A DNA stretch of 64,000 nt. It comes from Lunularia cruciata (taxonomy: Eukaryota > Streptophyta > Marchantiopsida > Lunulariales > Lunulariaceae). The notes below the pieces were generated by a model, which was not told the DNA's origin, searched no databases, and saw only the letters and a program-made list of their open reading frames with translations. Both the position numbers and the translations under genes were made by a program. Within the stretch, counting starts at the first letter, position 1, and each line of letters starts with the position of its first letter. Where the stretch lies: positions 806,001 to 870,000 of the forward strand of contig CAOYZS010000005.1 in assembly GCA_948567375.1 (NCBI GenBank). The letters are read 5' to 3'. Positions 45,558 through 57,343 of the stretch are shown here, piece after piece.

Positions 45558-46740
45558 CCATATATTTGGTCATGAAAATGATGGGAATTTCCTATAATCT
45601 TTCACTCCTACCATTGGATAAATCTTTAATTATGACTCCAACTTAGCATTGGTTTTTTGAGCTTGCTTAGGTGAAGCACAAAGTATCTTCCATTGTGGTC
45701 CACCATGAGGTCTTCTTCTTCTTGATATCCTTCTTGGAAGACAATGACAAATTGGACGTCTCATCCAAAGATGAAGTGGAAGTACTTTGGGATTCGGTTT
45801 GTTCTCCTCTTTGTCCTCATTTCTCTCCATTCTCCTAGTTACTTGGGAGATTTGAATAAATTGCCTTGTAATGTGGAATGTGCCAAAGTACCTTCTTGAG
45901 TAAGGTTATGTTTTATTCTTGTGCAAAGATCCAAATCTTAGATAATAGTCCTCCAAGGACCTAGACAATTGCATGTGCATCCAAGTGATCCACAACTCTT
46001 GCTCATTTGGGTACTTGACTATGGAGGCCTATGAAACACTTGCCATATTCCAAAGTTTCTCATGCTTTCTATTATCCAAAGCGTTGTCTACAGCAAAGAT
46101 ACTTGTGTTGTAATCAATTCCAAGAATCAATCCAGAAAGCTTCTCTCAATTCACTCCAATTCTCTATTTAAACCCCTTTTGGTAACATGGATATACCAAC
46201 CCTGAGCTTTCTTCCAAAGAAGACTTGGGAAGATTCATAAGCAATATAGAGAATCTTGTTCCTCATTTTCAATAGAGATTGCTTAAACTCTTCAATGAAT
46301 TCATTAGGTTTTTTGTGTCATTTTGTCCCCTTATACTTGTGGTATGCTTGTAGCATGAGTGGGATAGAAGACATTTTCATACTTTAAAGTGCATTCTTCT
46401 ATGATAGTAATTAGGTTACTTGGATTCAACCAACTTGCAATCCTTTAGATTTGGGCCATACTTCTTAAGGTATTAAATGGAATTGGGATACTTTTGGGAT
46501 GGCTTCCTCTTCTTTTTGGGTCTGGTTTGGAATGTCAATATATCAAATTGGTCTTCAAGATCTCATTGGACCAATCATGGGACATTATGTAACATGTATT
46601 GACATTCTTCCTTGGTCAAGTCAAGTGCAGTCTTATCAAGGAGTAATTCTATCAAGTACTTGTTATCAAGTAATACAAAGTTGGGGTATTATCTCACAAT
46701 GCATATGTTTACCCACTCAAGTTTTTCTTCCTCTTGGATA

Positions 46741-48118
46741 GTTAGCAGAGAGTGATTGTGTGTGCAATGATGGCAATGTTCAAGCCAAAGCAAACCACCT
46801 ATGTCATGATGCAATAGGCAGTTTTCTTTCATCAAATGTTTGTAGAGAGAAGTAGTGGATTGGGCAAAGTGTATGCATCAGCAAGTGGGGCAAATGATTA
46901 TGGGTTGGAGAATGGATATCCAACCACACTTCTTCATACCCTTTGCAGCTCACTTCTACTTTGGGCTAAATATGTTGAGTTTGGAGGAGAGAAATAGAAT
47001 GCGGTCGCACTTTCATCCAGATTTGCACAAGGAGGCAGGTGCGGATGAATGGTATTATATGGAGCGGGTCCAAGAAGGAGATGAGTATTACAAGAAGAGT
47101 AGAAAGGAGAGGATCATAGCAGTCAACATCCCCAAATCAAGAAAGAGAGATAAACCCAAAGGACAAATGGCATCAGTGCCACCGTAGAAGATGCAAAAGC
47201 CTAATCCAAAGCCAATGTTGGTGAAGGTAAAGGAATCAACTCCAGAGGAGTAGTCAAAAGGAGAAATAGAGTTATAGGGAGAAGCCTCGGGCAGAGAACA
47301 AGAGTTCACACTACAAAGTGAGGAGTCAAGCAGTGGGATTGAAGGCAAGGCTGAGGTTCAACAAACAAGAGGATGAATCATGGATGCAGAGAAGACAAGT
47401 CTAGAGGTGCCCGCCATTGAGTGAGGACAAGAGAAGGAAGAAGAAGGTGTCTTGGTGTGTCCAAGAGGTGCCCGAGGAAAATGAAGTATTCAAGTAGTCA
47501 ATATCAGACTCAGTAAAGTTACCACCAAGGAGGAGGAGAGCTCGGAGGAGGAAACATTGAAGACACAAAGATTGTGACTTTGAGGTAAGGTGCTCATGAA
47601 GGAGTTACCTACAGAAGGCAAAGACATTAGAGCCGATGGTAGGCAATATGATGGAGTGGAGTATCCATCAAAGGTTGTATGTCCCTTGTTGGTGTTTCTG
47701 TAGTAGAAGAAAGTACAGATGGCCAGTGCTAATCTGGATGTGAAGGACAAGTTAGAAGTCTTGATGAAGTGGAGTGCGGAGACCTCACTATCGAGAAGTA
47801 AGCTAATGCAAGAAGAAATGGAAGCCAAAGAACTTTGGGTGGAGGAAACTCTTCAGAGTAAGCACTAAGATGCAATGAGGGAAGATTTGGTGAAAGGTTG
47901 GGAGGAAGTAAAGGAGAAGATGGTATTAGTTGACGTGCTAAAGGATGAAATTGCTGATGCACGAGTGGAGCTAGTACATTCAAAGTTTAGCAATGATGGA
48001 GCAAGAACTGGAGAGTCTAAGGAAGAAGGCAGCCGATAAAGATCAAGAAGATCAAGCCTGGCAGTGGGAGTTGACAGAGCATAGTCGAGAGGAAGACTGA
48101 TTGTGAGGATTGTTGAGG
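46741..48118 (+). pseudogene. LTR-12 gene, 5' part (N-terminally truncated)
   Basis: The open frame 46855-47187 covers FIPFAAHFYFGLNMLSLEERN, HFHPDLHKEAGADE and a basic KSRKRDKPKG patch. An acidic segment follows (47220-47350), then a broken coiled coil (47640-48118) to the insertion point of LTR-13. The front of the conserved block (AMMAMFKPKQTTYVM) is readable just upstream at 46765-46810. Confidence 0.65.
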
Positions 48119-48123
48119 GTGGC

Positions 48124-51100
48124 TGTGGTACCCACATTTTTTGTTTTTTTCAAAATGGAGAAGAAGAAGTGTATAGAGAAGTCAGATTGCGCTTGTATGG
48201 CCAAAGAAGGCAAAGAAAAGAGTCTTCAGGATGAAACCCGAGGTAACATGGCTTCAGGTCATAAGGCAAAGTACTCGGACTTGCCCTATCAGCATACAAC
48301 CCAAAGTAAGAAGTCTTCGTATCAGAGGGAGCTCAACCCAAGGCGAAGATAGAGTAACAACCTTTCTTTGGGGCGAGAAATTCAAGAAGGGACCATTCAA
48401 AAACCGGTGGCCATACGCGTGAAGTACACTTGACAGTGACAGGCGCATGCAAGAGGTGTGATTTCTCGGTAGAAACTTGAATTGAAGAGAGACAACGAAG
48501 GCACGACTCAATAAAAATTGGGCTAACAACAAAGCAATGTTGAGCAATTTTCCTTTGCAGTTGAGAAGTCGTCCTATAGGAGATCGTGGGAAGGGAAGTA
48601 GAGTTGAAGACACGCTAGTGTGTAGAGGAGAATTTGAGAGAGTTAAACTGAGAGATAGTGAGGGAGCAGGAAAGATTGGAGGAAAGAAGAACTACAAATT
48701 TGCAGTGAGAAATCATGCAATTCGAAGGTTAGATGTGATTGCAAGAATCAAAGTCTTGAGCCGACTTTGGATCACATTCTTGGAGTGGAACTGGAACATA
48801 AGTTTTCCAGGTTTCATGACCAAGATAATCAAGAGTAAATGTCTCGATGGCCCCGAGGAAGAGGGGAAAAGAGAAAATCAGGATAGAGTTGGATTGGAGA
48901 TTGGTGCTCGGAAGAGAGGCAGGCACGGAGTAGGGTGCCACGTTCTTGGAGAAGGGAGAGGTAGCCAAAGAAACCCAAGAAGTGAGGGATGCCTTCTCTT
49001 TGAAGAGAATGAAGAATGGGTATAAGGTCAAGAGTTACAAAGATCCAGTGAATAGAGGGATCGTGAGTGCTCTCATGGCAATCCTAAAGCCGAAGAGAAT
49101 GACTTATGTGATGAAACACCAAGCGGTGTTCTTCCATAAGATGTTTGCAAGAGAACCTATCAACTGGGCAAGGTGCTTCCATGGGAGGACAAGGCAGATG
49201 GTCTAGAATTTGCGGGATAAGTCGCCGCCACACTACATCGTGCCATTTGTAGCACATTTCTACCTTGGGTTGAATTTGCCTAATTCGGTAGAGTGCAGCA
49301 GAATGGTGTCTCATTTTCATCCCAACTTGAGAAGAGAAGTCGACGCGGAGGAGCAACAATATATTCTTCAAATTTGAAGCACTAATGAGTACTACACAAA
49401 GATGGGCAAGAGTGCGGAGGTAGAAGTGAGTACTCCAAAGTTGAAGAAGCGGAGTCGATAAGGAGAAGGCAAAGACATAAAGAAGACAAGACCTTGGAAG
49501 ACCAAGAGAGGAAACCCGAGGAAAGGCATGGTGTTGATCACATCATCAGATGAAGACTCAGAAGGCAAAGCCGAGTGCAAGTCCAAAAGAATCAGAACAC
49601 AAGAAGGAACCTGAGCTTACGCTACAAAGTGGGGATACAAGTAGCGATAGTGATGAAGGTGGGGAGATGACGTCGGTACCTACGGTAGAAAAAGAAGAAG
49701 TTTGGGTGGAGCTTGAGGAAGAAAATAACGCAAAGTTGGAGGACAAGGTAACCGAGCCGGAGGAGAAGAAGATTACGATTCAAAGGGGAGTTTGGTCAAG
49801 ATGCAAGGTGAAGTGTGAAGCGGGTCTGAGCAAAGCAAGGGAAGAGGAGAATGCTAGCTTGGGAAGTGAAGCGTCTATTCCGATACGACGACTGCAGCAA
49901 AGAAGGCGAGTATCGGGTGAAGAAGAGGTAAAGAAGGAGATCACTCCGCAGGTGGAAGTAGGCGCAAGTGATGGAGTGGAGTACATGCGAGAAATTGTGT
50001 GCCCATTATTAGTGAAGCTAGAGCACAAGAAGAAGGAGATGCAGTCGACATGTCCGGAGGTGAAGACTATGTTGTAGGTTTTGGCAAGACTAGAAGAAGA
50101 GAACTCGGAGTTGAAGAGGAGTATAATCCAAGGCAAGGAGGAAAGGGAAGTACTGCAAGGGGATGCAGTAGTGTAGTGTCAAGTTATTGAGAACTTGAAG
50201 AGAGAAGCGAGGTATCAAGAAGAACTTGTGAAGAAGAGTGATATAGCAAGGGAGAGACAAGTAGTAGAGTACAAAATCTTGAAGCAGCAGTTTGTTGATT
50301 CAAGACTAGAAATTATCCATGCTATGGCAAGGGTAGTAGACAAGGAACAATAGCTCAATAGAGTGATGGAGAGTGTAGAAGAGAAGAAGCAATTGTGGCA
50401 AAGGGAGTTGACAATGAGATATAAGGAAGAAGAGAGATTACGAGAGTTACTTTGTAATCATGAGGAGAAGATTGTGTAGAAGGAGAAGGAGAAGGAAATT
50501 GTGAAAGTTGAGTAAGAGGTAGAGTTGGCAATGAACAGGGAAGATTGGCTGGCAGATCGGGAGCATGAAAGGAAGATGAGATTGGAGCCATTGAAGGAGA
50601 TCGTAATCAGGATGAATGCGATGCTGAGTACAGAGGCTAGTGTTTGTATTGAAGAGACGAGGCTGCACAAGTTGAAATTGTTGGTGCAAGAGACAAGGAG
50701 GAACATGTGAAGGATACAGACTTGGATGCTCTATTAATTAGTCTCAGAACTCGGGTAGATAGGAAGATATTGGAAGTCGAAGACAATATCACGATTAGAT
50801 TAGATTTAGTGAAGATAGAGATAGATAAACTTCAGAAAGAAGTTAGAGCCAAACCCGAAGTAGATTAAGTAGGAGTGCAAATGTCTTCGGAGTTACCATT
50901 GGAGACATTAGAGAAGAGTGGATCAGCAGATAAGGAGTTAGATAGATTACCCACTAGTGCAATGTCAGATCAGGAAAGAGAATTGTTAGATCTAGTAGAA
51001 GAGGTAGGAATTATGAAACCCGAGGATAGAGTAGTAGGAAGTAAAGTTATTTCGGGTTCGGGTTTGAAAGCCAAAGAAGAAGTAGACATCGGATTGGATT

Positions 51101-51896
51101 AGTAACCGATTTGAGATTTGAATAGGCAGATATGAAGAGGTGCATTGTTATTTTGGATCTGCAGGTTTGTAGAGTCATTAGGAAGAGGTACATTAGGAAG
51201 ATAAATGTCGATTGATCACTACTTAAGAGTGGTATTTGTAGGGAATTGTTGTTAGTGCTCATTATTTCTGAGAATAGATAAAGCGAAGTGCTATGAAGCA
51301 GTGCTCGTCGCTTAAGCTTGATTCCGAGTATCAACTTTGTGTCTATGTTTGCAAGTGTTGGGAGAATTTTGAAGTGCAAGTCAGTGTGGTTGTTGAATGT
51401 TGGAATCCATAGCCTTGATCTTTACTCTGTGTGTTTGATCCTCAATGAAGTGCAATCAAAGCAATGCCTTGATAGATCTGAGGGGAATTGTAGTGTTGGT
51501 AGTATTTTGCATTTGTGAGTGCAGTGCAAAGTTGATGTGAAGCAATTTTGATCGAGGAAGTTGTGCCTTCAGTGGAGGGGTGGAACACAATTCTAAGGCG
51601 AAGTCGTTTTGCAGTGAAGTGCCATTTTCAGGAGAGCCTGAATCATCACAATCAAGATTGTTTGGAATGAGTTGAAGAAGTTGTGATTAAGGAGTGTGGA
51701 TTTGTGACAAGACTGAGAATTAGTGCTTGTTACTCTCTTCTGGGTGTGGTTTCTAACTAAGAGATTAAAGACGCAACCAAGAAGAACTACATGTTAATGT
51801 TTGACTTTGTATTTGGACATTTCTGACTCGTATCTCTGTGAGAACAAACTTTACTTACCCAATTACCACAAAAGAGATATTTGCCGGGTTGTCACA
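48124..51896 (+). mobile_element. LTR-13, complete solo giant LTR with GTGGC target duplication
   Basis: 3773 bp from TGTGGTACCCACA (48124) to GGGTTGTCACA (51896), flanked by perfect GTGGC repeats at 48119-48123 and 51897-51901. The uninterrupted homologue in LTR-14 (about 56285) reads straight through the insertion point with a single GTGGC, which proves the insertion and its 5-bp duplication. U3 about 385 bp, gene 48537-51102, 3' tail about 795 bp. Very similar to LTR-5 and LTR-9. Confidence 0.9.
48537..51102 (+). pseudogene. LTR-borne gene, full-length copy (LTR-13)
   Basis: Opens MLSNFPLQLRSRPIGDRGKG at 48537; the TATA motif upstream is degraded (caataaaaa). The Trp codons at FLEWNWNISFPGFM are intact here, unlike LTR-5. 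The frame changes near 48880; GKGEVAKETQEVRDAFSLKR, the conserved block (49010-49280), basic patch and acidic segment (49550-49700) follow, with a TAG at the Trp of MVWN. The coiled coil (49900-50710) has several stops, and the end VDIGLD-TAG is at 51102. About 855 codons in total. Function unknown. Confidence 0.7.
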
Positions 51897-52574
51897 GTGG
51901 CGGAAGATCAACTCATGTTGAATTGACAAGAGAAAGAGGCGATGAAGGCTGAATTTGATGACGAGTTGCAAATGTATTGCAATGAACTGGAGGAGGAAAG
52001 AAAGTAGGAGAAGGTAGAGTAAGTGGTAGAATCTGATGTAGTAGCAGCAGTGGCAAATGAAGGCATTGCTTAGCAGAAGAAGCAGAAGGCATTGCTTAGC
52101 ACTAAAGTCAAAGGAAAGTTGGAAGAAGCCAGACTGCACAAAATGAAGTTGTTGGTGTAGGAGATGAGGAAGAGGAAGGCAAAGGACACAGAATTGAACC
52201 ATCTATTGATTTGTTTGCAAGATTGCATAGATAGGAAGATGTTAGAGGTAGGAGACAATGTCTATCTCAGATTAGATCTTGTTAGATCAGACATGGATAG
52301 ACTTTGTAGTGAGGTAAAATTAGCCAAGAAGTGTAAAGTAGTAGAAGTAGGAGTACAAATGTCTTTGGGTGAGTTACTTGAGACAATAGAAAGGAATGGG
52401 TCAGCAGATAATGATTTAGATAGTGTACCCATGACCTCAATTGTAGTTCATAATGAAAAAGTAGTAGAAATAGTGGAAGACGTAGTAGAATTAGATAGAC
52501 CTAAAGAATGAGAAATACTTGAAGGTAAATCGGGTTTGGAGGCCAAAGTCAAGGTTGATATCAGATCAGATTAG
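51897..52574 (+). pseudogene. LTR-12 gene, C-terminal part
   Basis: After LTR-13 the coiled coil continues with stops, then the open stretch 52164-52511 (MRKRKAKDTELNHLLICLQD, GDNVYLRLDLV) and the C-terminal acidic segment to a TAG at 52574. Confidence 0.65.
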
Positions 52575-53202
52575 TAACAGATTTGAGATATGAAGAGGCA
52601 GATATGAAGAGGTGCATTGTCATTTTGGATCTGCAAGTTGGTGAAGTTGTTGTAGAATGGTATTTTTGTTGGTAACTATCAAGTGCTCAGCCTACTAAAA
52701 GGAAGCATTCGTAGTCTTATGTTGTTCAGTGCTCATAATCTCGAGAAAAGATAAAACAAAGTGCTGAGTTTAGTGCTTGTTGCTTGAGCTTAATTCCAAG
52801 TATCAGTTCTATGTGTGTGCTTGTGAGTGTTGAGAGAATTTCAAAGTGCAAGTCAGTGTGTTTGTCAGATGTTAGATTCCATAGCCTTGATCATCTTTTT
52901 GTGTGCTTTATCTTGAGTGAAGTGCAATCAAAGCAATGCCTTGACAGATTTGAGAGGAATTGTAGTGTTGGTAGTATTTGCATTTGTGAGTGTAGTGCAA
53001 GGTTGATGTGAAGCAATTTTGATCAAGAAAGTTGTGCCTTTAGTGGAGGGATGGAACACAATTTTGAAGCAAAGTTTTACAGCAAGGTAGCCATTTTTGG
53101 GATGGATTGAATCATCACAATCAAGATTGTTTGGAAAGATTTGAATGATTTGTGATTATGGGTGACAAATTGTTGTGACGAGGCTGCAAGTCAATGCTTG
53201 TT

Positions 53203-54034
53203 GTGTATTGATAATGCTACCAAGATGGTGGAAACAAAGGCAACTCGGAAAGATGATGCAAAAATAGTTGCAAAATTTTTCTTCTGAAACATCATTTTAT
53301 GTTACGGATGTCCTTTGGAATTGGTCAATGATCAAGGAACTTTTTGAACTCCATGTTGGAAGTGTTCACCAAGTACTTCCAGATTAAACATCAGAAGACA
53401 ACTCCCTATAATCCAAAAGCAAATGGACTAACGGAGAAGGCCAGTGGATTGTTATGTAGAATTTTGAACAAGGTGACAATCAATTATGCCTACAATTTGG
53501 ACATGAAGTTACTTGCAGCTTTGTAGGCATACAAAATGATTGAGAAGATTATAACCAAAAAAATCCATATTTCCTATAGAATGCATCCTATACTACTAGT
53601 TGAATTTGAATTACCGTCATATTGGATTCTTTGCGAAGAATGATTGTCGGAAGAAGAAAGCCAGGATCTTTGGATCCATCAACTGATGTGGTTAGAAGAG
53701 AAACAGGATGATGCAATGCAACCACAAAGAAAGTGCAAGAATAGAAGAAAGTCAGTTATGATAAGAGAATCAAGCTTGTTGCTATTCAAGAGGGTGATTT
53801 GGTACTATTATATGACAATCACAAAATAATTTTTCCAGTCAAGCTGCATTTATGGTGGATGGGGCCACACTGTGCCATGCACATTTATGACAATAGCTCT
53901 ATTCAACTTGCAGACCTTGGAAGGCAATCCCTTTGCCACTCAAGTGAACGGGTGGAGAGTAAGAAAATATTGGCTTTGTAAAAAGAACCTACTATTGGTG
54001 TTCGCGGGGACGCTCACATCTGAGGGAGGGGGTA
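53203..54034 (+). pseudogene. Integrase remnant between LTR-12 and LTR-14
   Basis: The 832-bp interior reads CIDNATKMVETKATRKDDAK, a stop, CPLELVNDQGTF (second catalytic Asp), then TTPYNPKANGLTEKASGLL (catalytic Glu) in 53344-53526, HISYRMHPILLVEFELPSYW, and a tail with DNSSIQLADLGRQ and VNGWRVRKYW. The first catalytic Asp and all upstream genes are deleted. The end gagggagggggta (54022-54034) is the polypurine tract. The phrasing is typical of non-chromoviral plant Ty3/gypsy (Tat/Athila side); no chromodomain is present. Confidence 0.82.
54022..54034 (+). other. Polypurine tract before LTR-14
   Basis: gagggagggggta immediately before TGTGGTACCCACA. The minus-strand counterpart at 25460-25470 has the same layout, so this tract primes plus-strand synthesis and marks the LTR start. 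Confidence 0.75.
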
Positions 54035-54428
54035 TGTGGTACCCACATTTTTTGTTTTGGTTTGTTTTGATAAAGTTTTCAAGAAGAAGTGCATTGGTAA
54101 AGCTGAAGGAGGGCTAAACAGGTAAGAAATATGAAGAATTGTGTGTTTGGCATAAACCCAAAGTTGACCTCGGGTCAAGTCCAAAGGACCGGGGTAGACA
54201 AGAGAGAAATAGGAAGATGAGGACTTTGTATCGGGTAGCAAACAACCTAAACCCCTAAACCCAAAGACCCTATAACAAACTTCTTTGTGGTCATTTAATC
54301 AAGAAAGTACGTGGGAAGAAGGTGACTACTTCAAGATCAAGAGGTTCTTGATAGTGACAAGAAACAACTTCACAGAATTGGTGAGTGGCACGGAGCAGTG
54401 ACTGAAGAATGACCAATCAGCAAAGGAC

Positions 54429-54435
54429 TATAAAA
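54429..54435 (+). promoter_or_regulatory. TATA box of LTR-14
   Basis: TATAAAA in the context ggactataaaatcaag, matching that of LTR-4. Confidence 0.6.
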
Positions 54436-54479
54436 TCAAGATTTCCATGAGGAAGCACCTCAATGTCCAGATGCTACTT

Positions 54480-56910
54480 GTTCCTATTCAAAGTTGACCC
54501 AAAGAAATACAAATATGCAAGAAGAAGAGTGGGTTAGAATCTCAGGTACAATCTTTCACAAGAAGAGAGTGAGGAAACACACAATGGTCCCAAAAGTGAG
54601 TAAGTAGAGTGCGGTGAGGGGTCTTGCAATGTGCAGATTAGATATAGTGGTGAGGATTGAGGTCCTATCAAGGACTTCATATCACATTTCTGGCTTGGAA
54701 CTAGAATTTTAGGTTTCCAAGTTTCATGGCAAAAAATTGTCACAAGTGATTGCAAGGATGGGCCGAAGCACAAAGGGAAGAGCGGGAACCCGGCTTGATG
54801 GATAAAGTCAGATTGGAGATTAGTCTTGGTTAGAGAAGCAGGAGAGATAGGGGTACCACCATCTATCAGAAATGTGATGCATTAGAAGAGATTACCGCAA
54901 TGAGGAATTCTTTTAATCAACGTGCACCAAGAATAAGTATAAGGTGGATACTTATAAAGACCCAAAGTGGAGAGAGATTGTGAGTGCAATGATGGCGATA
55001 TTCAAACCAAAGCAAACCACCTATGTCATGATGCAACAGGGAGTTTTCTTTCATCAGATGTTTGCAAGAAAAGTAGTAGATTGGGCGAAGTGTCTGCATC
55101 AGTGAGTGGGGCAAATGATTATGGGTTTGGAGAATGGATATCCAACCACACTTCTACTTTGGGCTGAATTTGCTGAGTTCGGAGGAGAGAAATAGAATGC
55201 GGTTGTACTTTCATCCAGATTTGCACAGAGAGGCAAATGCAAATGAACGGTATTATATGAATCGGGTCTAAGAAGGGGATGAGTATTATAAGAAGAGTGG
55301 AAAGGAGAGGTTGTAGTAGTCAAAATCCCTAGACCAAGAAAGAGAGATAAACCTAAAGGACAAAAGGCATCAATGCCACCGCAAAAGATGCAAAAGTCTA
55401 ATCCAAAGGCAATGGAATTGATTCCGGAGGAGGAGTAAGATGGAGAAATAGAGTCAAAGGGAGAAGCCTTGGGCGGAGAAGAAGAGTTCACACTGCAAAG
55501 TGAGGAGTCAAGTAGTGGGAGTGAAGGCGAGGCTGAGGTTCAGAAAATAGGGGATAAACTATGGACGCAGAGAAGACAAGTCCGGAGGTGTCCACCATCA
55601 AAGGAGGACGGGAGAAGGAAGAAGAGGGTGTCTTGGTGTGTCCAAGAGGTGCCATAAGGAAAAAAAGTGTTCAAGCAGCCGACATCAAACCCAATAAAGT
55701 TACCACCAAGGAGGAGGAGAGCTTAGAGTAGGAAACATTGAAGATACAAATATCACAACTTTGGGGTAAGGCACCCATGGAGGATTTACCTACAAAAAGG
55801 GAAGATGTTAGAGCCGATGACAGGCAGTATGATGGTGTGGGGTATCTATTAAAGGTAGTATGTCCCTTGTTGGTGTTTTTGCAGCAAAAGAAAGAAGAGA
55901 TAGCTAGTGCTAATCTGGATGTGAAGGAAAAGTTAGCAGTTGTGTCAAAGTGGAATGCAAAGACCTCGCTGTTGAGAAGTAAGCTAACACAAGTAGAAAT
56001 GGAAGCCAAAGAACCTTGAAAGGAGGAAATTCTTTGGAGTAAGCCCTTAGAGGCGATGAGCTAAGATTTGATGGAGTGTTGGGAGGAAGTTAAGGAGAAG
56101 ACGGTGCTAGTCGACATGCTGAAGGGTGAAATTGTTGATGCACAAATGGAGCTCATACATTCAAAGGCAAGTGTAGTAGTGATGGAACAAGAACTTGAGA
56201 GTCTAAGGAAGAAGGCAGCCGATAAAGATCAATCCTGGCAGTGGGAGTTGACAGAGCATAGTCATGAGCAAGACCAATTGTGAGGATTGTTGAGGGTGGC
56301 GGAAGAACAACTCATGTTGAATCGACAAGAGAAAGAGGCAATGAAGGCTGAATTTGAGGACAAGTTGCAAATGTATCGCAATGAACTGGAGGAGGAAAGA
56401 AAGAAGGAGAAGGTAGAGTAAGTGGTAGAATCCGATGTAGAGTAGCAATGGCAAATGGGATGAAGGTGTTGCTTAGCACTGAAGTTGAAGGAAAGTTGGA
56501 AGAAGCCAGACTGCAGGGGTTGAAGTTGTTGGGTGTAGGAGATGAGGAAGAGGAAGGCAAAGGACACGGAATTGAGCAATCTATTGATTCATTTGTGAGA
56601 TTGTGTAGATAGGAAGATGTTAGAGATGGGAGACAATGTTTATCTCAGATTAGATCTTGTTAGATCAGACTTGGATAGACTTCATAGTGAGGTAAAATTA
56701 GCCAAGAAGTCTGAAGTAGTAGAAGTAGGAGTACAAGTGTCTTTGGGTGTGTTACTTGAGATAGTAGAAAGGAATGGGTAAGCAGATAATGATGTAGATA
56801 GTGTACCCATGACCTCAATTGTAGTTTGTAGTGAAGAAGTAATAGAAATAATGGAATATGTTGTAGAATTAGATACACCCAAAGAAGGAGAAATACTTGA
56901 ACATCAAGGA
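54480..56910 (+). pseudogene. LTR-14 gene (broken, C terminus deleted)
   Basis: The N terminus is not clear. Conserved-block pieces occur from about 54930 to 55200 (KVDTYKDPK, IFKPKQTTYVMMQQ, FAEFGG-type frameshifted remnants), a KRDKPKGQ basic patch near 55340, an acidic segment at 55469-55560, and coiled coil in two open stretches (55738-56019 and 56068-56283, the latter with ELIHSKASVVVMEQELESLR). The last part reaches the phrase GVLLEIVERNG before the deletion at about 56910. Confidence 0.62.
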
Positions 56911-57343
56911 AGTCAGTGTGTTTCCCAGATGTTGATTCTGTAGCCTTGATCTTCATTCTATGTGTTTGAATCTAAGTGAAGTGCAATCAAAGCAATTTCT
57001 TGATAGATTTGAGAGGAATGGTAGTGTTGGTAGTATTTTTCATTTGTGAGTGCAATGCAAGGTTGATGTGAAGCAATTTTGATCAAAGAAGTTGTGCCTT
57101 TAGTGGAGGGTGGAACACAATTCTGAGGTGAAGTCATTCTAAAGCAAAGTAGCCAAGTGCTTGTTAATCAGTGCTTGTTACTCTCTTTTGGGTGTAATTT
57201 CTACCTAAGAGATTAAAGATGCAACCAAGAAGAACTAATTTGGTTACTTTGCTTTGTATTTGGAAATTTTTGACTTGTGTCTCTACGGGAATGAACTTTA
57301 CTTACTTGATTACCGCAAAAGTGATATTTTCCAGGTTGTCACA

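Larger units (their letters stand above)
38889..46740 (-). mobile_element. Decayed Ty3/gypsy element (minus strand)
   Basis: An AT-rich, heavily mutated region in which minus-strand retrotransposon motifs occur in order: gag with zinc knuckles (46400-44300), protease (about 43480), RT N-terminal motifs (42930-42530), RT C-terminal/RNase H (40660-40257) and integrase zinc-binding region (39440-39190). A 1.8-kb stretch without RT motifs (about 40661-42450) splits RT and is probably an insertion. No LTRs could be found; both ends are cut by neighbours. Integrase phrasing is of the non-chromoviral type, so it might be the interior of the giant-LTR family, but that is untested. Confidence 0.7.
46741..53202 (+). 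mobile_element. LTR-12, 5' LTR (truncated) split by LTR-13
   Basis: The U3 and gene start are missing; homology starts at about 46741 in the middle of the conserved block. Coding continues to 48123, is interrupted by LTR-13 (48124-51896) and resumes to the stop at 52574, followed by 3' tail to 53202, about 150 bp short of the LTR end. Nearest relative is LTR-14. Confidence 0.78.
46741..57343 (+). mobile_element. Collapsed giant-LTR gypsy element (LTR-12, integrase remnant, LTR-14)
   Basis: Two LTRs of the same subfamily, in the same orientation, flank an 832-bp remnant of the element's interior. LTR-12 (46741-53202, with LTR-13 inside) is the 5' LTR, cut at both ends; LTR-14 (54035-57343) is the 3' LTR. 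They share a subfamily-specific phrase (RKRDKPKGQ, MQK). The interior has lost the primer site, gag, protease and RT by a deletion that joins the LTR tail at 53202 to integrase at 53203. The whole appears inserted into LTR-15. This is the clearest proof that the 3.8-kb unit is an LTR. Confidence 0.75.
54035..57343 (+). mobile_element. LTR-14, 3' LTR of the collapsed element
   Basis: 3309 bp from TGTGGTACCCACA (54035) to AGGTTGTCACA (57343). TATA box at 54429. The gene runs from about 54480 to 56910, where a deletion of some 330 bp (relative to LTR-12) removes the C terminus and start of the 3' tail. The remainder of the tail is normal. It continues directly into LTR-15. Confidence 0.8.

Noticed and set aside
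54245-54263. Telomere-like cctaaacccctaaaccc in LTR-14 U3
   Set aside because: Short, imperfect and within the LTR; no array. Probably chance or local slippage.
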